Assembly: GCA_033807695.1 (NCBI GenBank)
Contig: CM066300.1
Coordinates: forward strand, 310,001-374,000
Source of the DNA: Daedaleopsis sinensis
Taxonomy: Eukaryota > Basidiomycota > Agaricomycetes > Polyporales > Polyporaceae
Direction of reading: 5' to 3'
DNA: 64,000 nucleotides
In this document: positions 18,790 to 29,342 of the stretch, piece after piece
How positions within the stretch are numbered: the stretch's first letter is position 1
Layout of the letters: the number at the start of each line of letters is the position of its first letter
Notes under the pieces: generated by a model
What the model saw: the letters and a program-made list of their open reading frames with translations, nothing else
Told to the model about the DNA's origin: nothing
Databases searched by the model: none
Program-made: the position numbers and the translations under genes

Positions 18790-20174
18790 GGCAGGATGTG
18801 ACTCTAGTAGCATACAGTCTAGACTACTGTAGCCGTTGACTGAATATATGCTATTCCGGTTATCCATATGAGTGTGCAATGGCTCTATTCTCAGGATACC
18901 TGCATGTTATGCAGTAAGTTACAAGTGAACTTAATGAACTTACACATGTTATGCAACTTGCTGTAAGATGACTCTACTTACCTAGGTAGAGGGACATAGA
19001 CCATGTAACCTTCGTTGAGGTTACAACTTACTGAGGTTACGGAACTTACATAACTTCTCTAACCTCCGTAACTTGATGTGCGATTTTGCTGATGTACCAC
19101 CCCAGCGTCTGCAGGCATGCCTTAAGTGCTGAGCCTCGTCGTGCATGATGAGTCTGCCAAAAATCTCAGGTGTACGTATATCCCTACTCCCATACTGTCT
19201 CACAGTTCTCTCGAGCTAGCTTTACAGCACGCCAATGATATAGTGCTCCCATGGCCAGTGGTCTACCGCCCTCTGAAGCATATCGATATTGAAGCATTAT
19301 AGCTATATGTAACTCTCGCTTGTAGTAATACAGTTCGCATACCGTCGAACGGTTTAAACTGGTGGCATAGGTACTATAACACAAGTGGCTTGAACTACGA
19401 GTACATGGCTCGGCCCAATACAACTTCACGTACGAGCACGCATGATATCGGCCCACCTCAACCTACTAGCAATGGTGACGATCCCCATTCAACATCTCTT
19501 TCAACACCTGAAGTGCGCACTCCCTTCAGCGCTGAAGCGTTTCGCTCAAGGGCTTAAACGATCGTGGAAGGGCTTAAGCGAATTACCTGCTAAAGAGCTT
19601 AAGTACTTTGCGTTTGTTATGGCACTTCGCACGACATGCACACGAACCGTGCGAAATATGGGTGACCACTGACTAGCGTACCATAACCGGTGACCTCTGC
19701 TTGTCCTCGAGCGCAAGTACAGGTTACTAACTTACACGTTCAAGCTGTTCAAGTCCCGGTTACACATATGTGAGTAGCTGGGACACTAGTATGTACTACG
19801 AAGGGCGCTGACTAGTAACACAGCGCCGCTAGACCCTCAGTACAACCAAATCCTGGGAGGATCACCGTTAGCTACATGTGGTACTACGCTCATACACACC
19901 CGTGTTACTGAGGGCACAGTACATGTTGCAGTCACCGAACCGCATTAGTGGTAGGTCTGCCCCCTGAACTAGTCATGCTCTTTGCTCTCGCGTTTCAGCG
20001 CCTGATGATGGACAACGAAGTCCTTCAGGGTGCATTTAAGCACTTAACCCTCTGAGCTGAACCGCAAACACTTCGGATTTCTGGCTACGATGCGCCACAA
20101 AATCACCGGTGTCCTTTCCCGCTCTCTAGTCCCTTTGCAACTCGCCCTTTCTGCCGTCCTCTACCTCTACCACC
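18790..20174. other. Spacer without a convincing gene
   Basis: Short open frames here have no recognisable composition or splice structure. The spacer holds the right arm of the 31-bp inverted repeat, several gttac/cttac-rich words at 18900-19080, and a cluster of cttaag-type motifs at 19573 and 19598. Confidence 0.5.
19066..19096 (-). repeat. Dispersed 31-bp inverted repeat, right arm
   Basis: This is the reverse complement of 4463-4493 with a single mismatch (30 of 31). Confidence 0.75.
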
Positions 20175-22113
20175 ATGGCGGATACGCCGTCCGACGGCGA
20201 TCTTTCGCTCCTCTTGTCCCACCTCAAAGCATGCACTGTGTGTACAGACGGCCGCATCAGTGTTCCTCTCATGTGTCGAGGGGTGAACGGTGACCAACAC
20301 AAGTACTGTTGGTACGAAGTAGTGAGTCGGGGATATCCTCCCAGTCGCATGTCATCTAGAGCTCGAGCCTCATAGGCATTCACCTATGATAGTGCACCAA
20401 CAACAGCTACCCTCTGCCTGGTCCATGCACGTATCATCACTGGCGCGATGATATACCCAAGGGATCATCCGGCAAAGCGCAAGCGTCGACGAAGAAGTGT
20501 CAGGGGCCTGGATGTCGCGCTCTCGCTGGCGGCCACAAACCAAACACCGAATGCTTCTTCGGGTTCTGCAAATCGTGCTGTGTATCGGCTCATGCTCAGC
20601 ACCCCCGTCTTCGCAAGTGCCGCATCTCTGACCACCAGTCGACAGGCGGACACCGCAGGGGCAACATTGGTGAGATCTGTGCCACTATTTCGGGTCTCAC
20701 CACTCCTTGACGACATCGTTCCCATAGGCCGCCGCAAGTCTAGTGCATCTATCGTTCAGCGTGCTCAGGATGATAGCGATGACGAGGTCGAAGTTCAAGT
20801 CGCTCTCCGCGGCAAAGTGCCCAGTGGGGCGAAATCGACTCTCCAACCACCACGGCCCTCGTATGCGGTCTCCATTTCTCCGAACTACCAACAGGATCTC
20901 GTCGGACTCCACGTCACCCGCAAAGAACGCATCGAACGCGAGGCTTTGAGGCGGCAAAAGGAGTCCGCTCAGGATAAGGATATCATGGTGAATTGGTGGC
21001 CCGAGGTCAGTCCCCGTCCTATTGCCCGATACCCCGTTCCCACATCCGAGTCGTCCACAGAACGATGCCCCGCGCCAGGTCATACCTGTACGAGTCGCTA
21101 TGACTCGTTGGCCCGATTTCCACCCCATGGATTCACCGGACCTGGTCAGTCTCTTCCACGTCGACACAATCAACTACCAGTACTTCGACTGGCAATTATC
21201 GTACTGGGTTCACGGTTCGCCGGTCTCTCCTCCTCGCAACATCGTCAAGTGCGGTGAATTGCACTATCGCACGTTGGGCGTCACACGTGCGCCTGACATG
21301 CCAGGGTCCGTCGTCCGACTCGTCTCTCGCAAACGCACGGCGGACGTCGCGTTCGAGAGCTCTCCGTTCGATGATCACGATATCACTTTGATGGGGTGCA
21401 TAGTATCGCCGTGCACATTCTCGACATAACTCAGCCAAAGCAGGTCCCTCCCCTCGACACCTCACTCCTCGAGTCGATTCACGACGCCGAGCGACGGCGA
21501 AAATCTGTCCACGCCACTGTCGGCGCGGTCACAGTCTCCCTTCCCTCCCGCCACCCCGTCTTCCAGCACGTTCATGGCAACACCGTCTTCGCGGGGCGAC
21601 ACCGAGCGTGGCGACGCCGAATTTCTGATAAGTCAGGCTCTAACACCCGCTATTTCCCATACGCCGGGCACTGCCTCGTCGGTATCGTCTCGTTACTCCT
21701 ATTATGCCAATCGTGATGCGCCACCGCTCCCCGCCCTGTTCCCGGGACTCCCCTCCGGCCCGTCCCGCGCCTCTGGCTCCAACCCGCTCGAGTCGCCCAC
21801 CGAGCTCGATCACGACGTTCCTCGTCGGCCGGGCGGGTATCCACTGATCTACGTCGTCGATATGGCCATCGGGTTCAGCCTTGTTCAAAAGAAGGTCCAT
21901 CAGCAGGTTCCACGGGCTAACACATTCGAGCAGGTCTTCGGCCACAAGTACTCCTCCTCTAGCTGGAGCGAGCACACCCGCGCTTGGCAGGCGGTGCAGG
22001 CTGTGGACGGGGAAGTTGAGAAGTGGATTGCCCACGGACGTACACCGCACGGGGAGTGGGGCAGCTTCATGAATCGGTGGAGACAGCCTCGACAGACTTG
22101 CAAACGGATTTGA
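20175..22113 (+). CDS. Accessory gene A: double Cys-cluster protein (565 aa), unknown function
   Basis: There are five exons: 20175-20321, 20393-20669, 20728-21005, 21079-21395 and 21435-22113. All have GT-AG junctions, and the total is an exact multiple of three. The N-terminus (about residues 20-65) has a Cys/His cluster with spacing reminiscent of GRF-type fingers: CTVC, then MCRGVNGDQHKYCWYEVC, then C..HHW. A second cluster follows at about 85-120 (CQGPGC...CFFGFCKSCC...C). The rest holds a basic, Gln-rich helix, a region rich in aromatic residues (NYQYFDWQLSYWVHG), a Ser/Thr/Pro linker, and a C-terminal domain with HTRAWQ and HGRTPHGEWGSFMNRWR. I recall this architecture from lineage-expanded Agaricomycete proteins without assigned function. 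Nucleic-acid binding by the Cys clusters is only an inference. It is the first of four co-oriented genes. Confidence 0.75.
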
Positions 22114-22931
22114 ACTCGAACGTACCATGTACCGCAGTGTCTTAATTTGGTCCCGTGTCATGCGGTCGCCCTAGGGTAGTGCTAGTGCTAGTTAACCGGC
22201 TGCTTCCGCGAGGTCAAACGCAACAAAGTCGGTGTTCGAACCGATCGACACCAAGCGAATATATACTACCGTTGATTGCGCCCTTCATCAATAATGCCCT
22301 CTGCCCGTCCTCGTGTTTGGCTTAGGCAGAAACGAGCATTCAATGTGTCTCCGGAACACTTAGTTTAGTTGAGACCAACAAGCCCTGCACGATGGGGTCG
22401 GGTGGACGTCTGAGTCCGGCCGTACCACGCGTCACGCTCCCTCGCCGCTGTTGACATCGCATACTTACGTGCATACCCTGCTTTCCCAACAGAAGTGAGC
22501 TGGTACCTTCTGTGGGTCGCAAATGTAATGATATAGAGTTTTTATAATGCGCACATTGAGGACTAGTAGTAAGTACGAGGTAGGGATATATTTTAACGTT
22601 ACAACGCGAAGGTTGTGGCAGTGGGCGCGTACATACTTGTTGGACATAAAAGGAAGGTGCATCGGTTCAGTGCTTAAGGTGAAGTGTCCAGCGCTTAATC
22701 ACAGCAGTCCTCGTAAAACTGTCCATCGTCTGCCCTGGATTAAGCCATTCTACTGGGATAGGATCAACACGCACCTCGTCAATCTGAATCTGCTTTCTGA
22801 TGGCTCGGGCTGGGATGTCGACGCACGTCATGTAGTGAGTCCAGCTGTACTTAAAGCCCTCATCTCGAACTCGACTCATTCCCCCAGAGTCTTCGTCGCA
22901 CTTCTCAGCTCTCCTACACAATCTCCTCTCA
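22114..22931. other. Intergenic region between accessory genes A and B
   Basis: I see no gene. The last 120 bases are pyrimidine-rich with a ctcctctcaATG context, typical of a fungal core promoter. A cttaag word lies at 22673. Confidence 0.4.
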
Positions 22932-25900
22932 ATGCAAGCTACAACCTTCGTCCGCACCCTCCTCCAGGTGGAAAATCTGTACGTGATCAGGGCTTCACGT
23001 CGTTATGGGGTCCGATAACAGAACACCTCTTCCCTTGGCAAAGAACGGGCCTCGATGTCGAGGAACTTCGGGTGAGCTCTTGATGTCTGCCGCTTGTATA
23101 CTCCCCCGGAAAACGTTTGAGCTCCCCATCCTCCAGACCATTCTCCGGGCTTGGGTGTCCAAAAAGGAGGTCGGCGCAGTCAACTTCGTCAAGGACGCGC
23201 CCCTCGCCATCGCCCGGATTCTAGAGAAGCAGATCACCGTCGCTTGGATGCGCGTCCACGGCCTGCTCGTACCGGGAGGCCCTCACCCGGGACTGGGGCT
23301 CGAGGGTAGGCACACTCGTGAGCGAGGTGTCGATGCGTACATTGCTACCCTCGTGAAAACAGGCAGGATGCAGGTACGCACACGAACGAACCCTTTCTCT
23401 CTCATGTTGTCTGCTGACCGCTGTCAAAGTCGCCTTTGGGATTGGCAAGTGCAGGCGCCAGCCGTGAAGGATCGGCCGCCCCTCTTGTCCCTCCGCCGGG
23501 CTTGCACGCTCCTCCTCTCGCGCATCCGCCCGATCTGGCGTTGGTGCCACACGCTGTAGCCCCTGCTGGATGGGGTCAGCATCCCGGCGTGCCTCAGGGC
23601 CCGCTGCCACCGTCTTCAGACCCTCCGAACGCGTACTCCATGGCGCTTGTGCTGGCACGCCCTCCAACGTCCCGGGCTTTTGTGCTCGCTCGGCAGGCAC
23701 AGGTTCCCCTTCGGCAACGAGGTGACCCCTCTTCCAGTGGTGTCGCTCGTCTGGCCCCCCGTCGCCTCATCGGTCCCGCGTCTTACAATGCTACGGAGCT
23801 CGCGAACCTCGCGGTCGTCAAGTATGGCGAGGACCGGTCTCTTGTTCCGGCGAATCCCGTCGTTCACCGCATACTCTCTTACGACCAAACCACCCCATCC
23901 GCTCAATATTCAGGCAGCCGCCCGGCGGGAGCCTCCGGGTCGAACACGCACATACCGGAGCCCGAGGATCATGTTTCGATGGAGAGATCGTCGGACTCAT
24001 CTTCGGAGCCCAAGAGTCCGATCGAGCCTCCTGGGCCACGCCAACGCTTCTACGAGGCCATCGAAGACGTGATTTTCGTCAGTCATTTCTTGCATCTCTG
24101 ACGATTGGCTTTGTATTGACATATCCTTGTAGTCAGGTTATGACGAAATCGAGAACTACGTAGTACGTTACGGTACACGATTGGCTTTCAGAGACTGACT
24201 ATGATGAACGTTTAGGGCCCTGGCGGATTTGCGAATCTCGACATCATTGCCATCGGAAACCACCCTCGCCTGTTCGGCCCGGACGGGCAACAGCTGTCGC
24301 TAGTGGCACGCTTGAAGGGCATCGAGGTCGAACTGCATTTCGAGCGTGAGGTCGTCACAGCCGTGACCGATGATCTCATGCTAGCCCTGCTAGAAGGTCC
24401 ATTGTCTTTGGAAAGTACGTGATCGACATCGCCTGGTTTGCCCAACATCAACAGCTTATGAAAGACTTGCAGACAATATACATATCAGCTTCCCCATCGA
24501 GATGGGCGATGGGGAGCCGGCGATCCAGCGTGTCGCCGGAGTTGATGCCTCCGGCACGGCGATATGTTTTTGTCCCAAAGAGAAAGTTATTCTCGAGCCG
24601 ATCGACCGTCGCACCCTTCCCCAACAGTTTGAAACCATCTGCTTTGCGATTCGGTTTCGTGTCGATGTCGTAAGTCTTCTCTCCCTGATGCCAGATAGAT
24701 TCTTACATCTCGCGCCAGGCCAACGATGTCCCCGATCATCAATATGCTCTCAAACGTTCCCGCGGGGACTCGTCCGGAGAGGAAAACCAGGAGACCAAGC
24801 GGCGAGGCGTTGAGGTGCCAAGACAAGAGCCGGCTGGTCCCCCTGACCTTCCTGCAGATCTTGTGGCCGCGCTCGCAGGTCAGGATGCCCCGCCCGGCCC
24901 CGCACAGCCCGACACAGCTCCTGCTCCATTCATGTACCCAGTGCCCGGCCAAGGCTTACCTCCCGACCTAGGTGGTGCGCTCTTCGCCGCACAGCCCCCC
25001 GTGGTGGCACATGATGCACCGTATCCACCCAATATGTTTGTGCCCCACCATCTCGCGTTCGGGCAGCCGTCCCATTTCGACGCGCAGCTGTACGCTCTCG
25101 GGGGCCACGCGTACGCTCAGCCATATCCTCCGCATGCTTTGCCTTCCCATCACATAAATCACCAACTTCCCCCTCCCCCTTCGTTTGGTCCCGCTGGTCC
25201 CCCCTATTTCTTTAATCCAGGCCTGCCTCATGCCCACGTGCACGGTCCCTTCCCCGATGGGGGTGCACCGCCTCTCAACGCTGCCGGCCTTGTGCCCCCG
25301 CGGCCTCACATTGCGGCGCCAGTCAATAACTTCCCGCCCCTCATGAACGACTTCGCCGGCCCCATGCACCACTTCGTCCCGCCCGCCAACCATGGTGCCC
25401 CTCCCGGAAACCATGGCGGCCCGCTCGTCAATGATAACGCGGCGGCGTTGGGGAACAACGCGCCCCCGGGGAACATGGCCGCGCCCGCCCCCAACATGGC
25501 TGCGCCTGCCCCAAACATCGCCGCGCCCGCCCCCAGCAACGCCGCGCCCGCTCCCAACAACGCCGCGCCCGTCGCGATCAACGTTCCCCCCCTCGCAAAC
25601 AATGTCGCGCCCGTCGCGAACATCGTCGCGCCCGCCCCCAACAACGCCGCGCCCGCTCCTAACAACGCCGCACCTGCCGCTAATCCTGCCCTGGCGCCGA
25701 ACGCCGCCGCCCCGCCCCTCCAGTTCTCGCGTGCCGAGCAGGACGCCGCCGTTCTCACTTGGTTGAGTACCACCCAAGGAGGGAGGTTCGAGGCAGATGA
25801 GCGCGTCTTGGAGATCCGCGAGTCGGGGAAGAAGCCGCACACCGTGCGGCGCATGCTGCGTTGGATCAGGCTGGTCGACACGATGATTAACTTGGGTCAT

Positions 25901-27184
25901 GCCGATCAGACGGCTGCGCCGGCTGGTGGAGGGCGGCGGATCACCCAAATTCTTGTGGGTCGCTTCCTCGAGCGGGGTCATGACTGGGTGCGTGAGGCTG
26001 CGAAATCACGTCGGCTCATAGCCGAGCACTGGGACCACGAAGGTCTGCGGGCCACACTACGGACTCTGTATCGTCGCAAGACCCTCGTCGGGATGAAGCG
26101 TCTACTCAACATCATTCAAGGTGCGCTGGGCCTTCCCGGCGTGGCCAGCGAGGTCATCAACGTCGACACATCGGATGAGAGCACGCACTCCGACGATGAG
26201 GTGCAGGAGGCCAATGAGAACGAGATCAACGATGGCGGTGAGCTCGATACCGAAGAGGAGTCTTTATTCGGCGATGACAGAGACACCTCCGACGAGTCGT
26301 ATGTCCCTCCCGAACAGAGTCCACCTACCACACCCGATCCTTACCTAGATGACAGCGTCTCTGAAGAGTCGTTGTCTCATTCGGACAAGGGCACGACGAA
26401 CGACTCTGAAGGATCTCAGACTGGCGACGAGAACGGCGAAGACGTTGGGGACGTCTCTGACGCTGATGGCGATGACCTCTTCCGGTTGTCGGCAGATGAA
26501 GAAGATCCGGCATCGGGCGACGAGGCTGAGGTCAATGGTAGTAACGAGGTCGACGGATCGGGTTCCGAGGACGATCCCGAGGACCAATCGGGCGCTCAAA
26601 GCGGCAGCGGCGTCGACGAGGGCGATCACTCGGCGTCGGGGGAGGACCGCGACACTGATCCGGACGCAGAGGGGTCAATTGTCAGCTCGGGTCACGACGA
26701 CGACCACGCAGCAGTCAACGTCACGGGAGCCGGTTCCGCTGTCGAAGAGGAGGCTGAAGAGGACACAGATGTGTCCGTCGTCGGCTCTGGCGACAATGCC
26801 GACAACACTGACTCCGATCACGACGCCGACATCGACGCCGATCATGACGACGACGGGGTTTCCGGTTCCAGCTCAGGTGGGTATGATGAGGATGCCGACG
26901 GCTCCGTCGTGGGGGAGGGAGAACATACCGATCATGCTGATGAGTCGGGGGTCAGCTCTGCGTGCGAGGATGACGTTGATGGGGATGCGGATGACTCCAT
27001 CTTCGGCGCAGGCGTCGACACGGACTCCGAGGAGGCTTGGCCCGGGCTTGATGTTGCACGTGAGGAGGCCACATCGACGGACGACGGCGAGTACATTGCG
27101 CCGGCCTCTGATGACCACAGGAGCTCCTCCTCAGCCGCCGACCACGGTGAATATCACTGGCAAGGGTTCTCGGAGTCGGAATAA
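22932..27184 (+). CDS. Accessory gene B: 1308-aa Pro/Ala-rich and acidic protein, unknown function
   Basis: There are seven exons: 22932-22978, 23022-23373, 23430-24077, 24133-24162, 24216-24418, 24489-24669 and 24719-27184. They sum to 1309 codons. The donor at 24419 (gtgatc) is the weakest and was chosen to keep frame. The N-terminal 130 residues are globular (TILRAWVSKKEVGAVNFVKD). A Pro-rich linker follows, then a second globular part (ELHFEREVVTAVTDDLML). A long Pro/Ala/Asn segment contains repeated NNAAPAP units near 25480-25690. A basic helical domain (RMLRWIRLVDTMINLGHADQ) comes next, and the last 330 residues are almost entirely Asp/Glu/Ser. There are no membrane segments and no signal peptide. 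Acidic low-complexity tails often belong to chromatin or histone-binding proteins, but nothing specific supports that here. It lies downstream of gene A in the same orientation. Confidence 0.75.
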
Positions 27185-27543
27185 GATGGCGTATGATAGG
27201 CCCACGTATTAGTTAGACGAAGTTTGTAATGCGCGAGGTAGAATAATGAATGGACTTCGTGGAGAAGGTGTGTTTATACATCGCGAAGCGTTAAGCCCTT
27301 AAGGGCCTAGCGGTGAGTAGATTGTCACATCAACGTGTGACGTCCGCGCAGTGTGCCAAAGTTAAAACAAGTTAGGCCACATCTGGCGCCAGTGCCTCCT
27401 TCCTTCTCACGACGACTATACCTTCGTGTCACCACAGGTCGCCCATCCACCCCTCCTCCCGTCCCCCACACACTGAAAGGGTGAGTGAGGGAAGTTCAGA
27501 CCCACCGCAGAGTACTTAACGCCATTTTACAAACAGACACGCC
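27185..27543. other. Short spacer after gene B
   Basis: There is no gene. It contains the palindrome cccttaaggg at 27296-27305, immediately after gcgttaag. Confidence 0.4.
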
Positions 27544-27829
27544 ATGGCCCCTGCTAGCGACACTCCCCTTGATTGTGCATGTGGCGAGCGTTGTGAGCAC
27601 GATCTCCTCATGGAGGCACTTGATATCCTGACGTGCTCTTCTAGGTCATCATCACCAAGCGCAGGCGGTCCAGATTGAGAGGCTCAAGCGGGAGCTTCGA
27701 GAACAACACGAGCTGCAGCTTGAGCTCGAAGTCCGCCTCGCCCAAACGGGGTCACTCGCGTACAAGTACATGATGATGACCGTCGGTGCCGAGGAGATCT
27801 CAGAGGACGTTGAATCCAAGTCCCCGTAA
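27544..27829 (+). CDS. Accessory gene C: 77-aa Cys-start coiled-coil microprotein
   Basis: The exons are 27544-27592 and 27645-27829. The 52-bp intron has a strong gtgagc donor, a ctgac branch-like word and a cttctag acceptor. Splicing joins MAPASDTPLDCACGERC to HHHQAQAVQIERLKREL. The short Cys-Cys-Cys head (C-x-C-x3-C) leads into a His run and a Leu/Glu/Arg heptad-like helix. The protein ends EEISEDVESKSP. It is too small to assign to a family. Its exact in-frame splice and its place between two other co-oriented genes support it, but a relic cannot be excluded. Confidence 0.5.
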
Positions 27830-28084
27830 TCGGTCGCAGGGCGCAGGGCTGAGGGCTGGCGAAGGGGACGGGGGGAACGCCAACAATGTCGCGGTGGAAC
27901 CAGGACTTTGTATCGTACGTCAATGTGTTATCTGTCTCATATCATTGCCTCGCCCGTGATCATCCCTCGCGCGTGAAACCACTGTGCCCGTATGACCCGC
28001 ACACCATCGATGGTGGCAACACCGCCGTTATAAAATGACTATGTCGGCCGTGCAACATACTATCCCTACCCTCACTGTCTCCGC

Positions 28085-29093
28085 ATGCCTTCCGCCATGT
28101 CCTACATCCCACCTCAGCGTCGCCGCGGGCCCATGATTTTCGCTGGCCTCCTCCCTGTTGACGTTGACAACCCAGGGGACGTGCACGGCTTTTATGAGAC
28201 GATGAGCATTGTACGCAACTGCGATTGGGGAGTGACGACTGGGCCTGGGTGGATTCCTATGGATCCCGTCCCCGAGATAGAGCCGCCGCCCGACGCTCAG
28301 CCGGCCCCCCACTCTGCCACCCCGTTGTCTATGTCTCCCCCGCCAAATGTCTCCCCCACCAAATGAGGAGGCGTCGACCTCGGCGACATGGTGGGGTCCT
28401 GGCGCGAGCAGTCCCGGTCCGTGGGTGGCGAACAGCTCCTCCGGGTCATGGGGCAACGGTGGCTCCTCGTCTCGGGAACCACAGCAGCCAATGCTCTACC
28501 TCGTCTGCGATCCGGACGTCGCGCAGCAAGAAGTTCGCTTGGGGCACATCAACATCCGGCTCGTCGCCGAGGAGGTCGCTTTCGTGGACAGCCAATGGAG
28601 TGGGGAGGTGACGGTAAGTAGTGTAGTATTCGACATTGTACACGGGCCTCACCTATACGTCCCAGATTCCGTTCCCTCGCAGCGTAGAGGACACCGCGGA
28701 GTGGCGCGATGGCTGCCCGATCAGGGTGCAGCCGCACAGTCTGACTGAGGCCTATCGCAGGCACTGGAATGAGCTCGTCTGCATTTTGCGGTACTTCGGT
28801 ACACCGGGGGACCGAGGCGTCGGGCGCACCCTTCGGCAAGAATGGTCGCTGTTCGCGGGGGTTGTCGTGGCGGCCTGCCGCGACCCGCTAGTGCCAGAGT
28901 CCGACCGCCTGTGGTGGTGTCAGATGCTCGCCGATCGGTTTCTTCCGGTACGTGAGCAGTCATCGTGGTAGTGGAACAAGGCTGATATGACAGCGCACAG
29001 AGGATTGCGTACACCTTCCCGGAGGAGGAGGTGCTTTCCGGGAGCGATTCTTCGGATGCGATGGGCGCTGACGGATGGGACTCCGCCGAGTGA
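28085..29093 (+). pseudogene. Accessory gene D, frame broken by a 16-bp tandem duplication
   Basis: The three exons are 28085-28613, 28666-28947 and 29001-29093, with clean GT-AG introns (gtaagt, gtacgt donors) and a TATAAAA at 28030-28036. The frame that starts at 28085 ends at 28366, but all later exons use the frame that begins at 28347. The cause is visible: atgtctcccccRccaa occurs twice in a row (28331-28346 and 28347-28362), and a 16-base duplication shifts the frame by one. With a single copy the gene would encode about 295 residues: a hydrophobic start (MIFAGLLPVDVDNPG), a Ser/Gly/Trp-rich linker, then a globular part with several Trp and Cys (LVCILRYFGTPGD, DRLWWCQMLADRFLP). I do not recognise the family. 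The break is either a recent inactivation or a sequencing error. Confidence 0.65.
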
Positions 29094-29342
29094 TATATGG
29101 AGATGTGCGTCTTCGTGATGACCTTTCCATGCATCGTATTGCACTTCCGCTCGCTGCATGTGTCCATTTCTGGCACGATCTGGCCGTACCTTTCGGGGCC
29201 AGAACTTGTAAGCTTTCAACGCTCATTCGCATATGTACATCGCGGACGATCTGGGACCCCGTGGACGAAGTCGTGTAGGAAATGGCGATTATGTAGTATT
29301 ATATGGTATATATCATATAGTATACGCACAGGCCCCTCTAGG

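Noticed and set aside
22225..22245. tRNA-like gttcgaacc word
   Set aside because: No acceptor stem or anticodon arm can be formed around it. No tRNA gene was found in the window.
24968..25981. 337-codon minus-strand frame rich in Gly/Arg/Val
   Set aside because: It lies opposite the Pro/Ala/Asn repeat exon of gene B. The biased codons leave the complementary strand open by composition.
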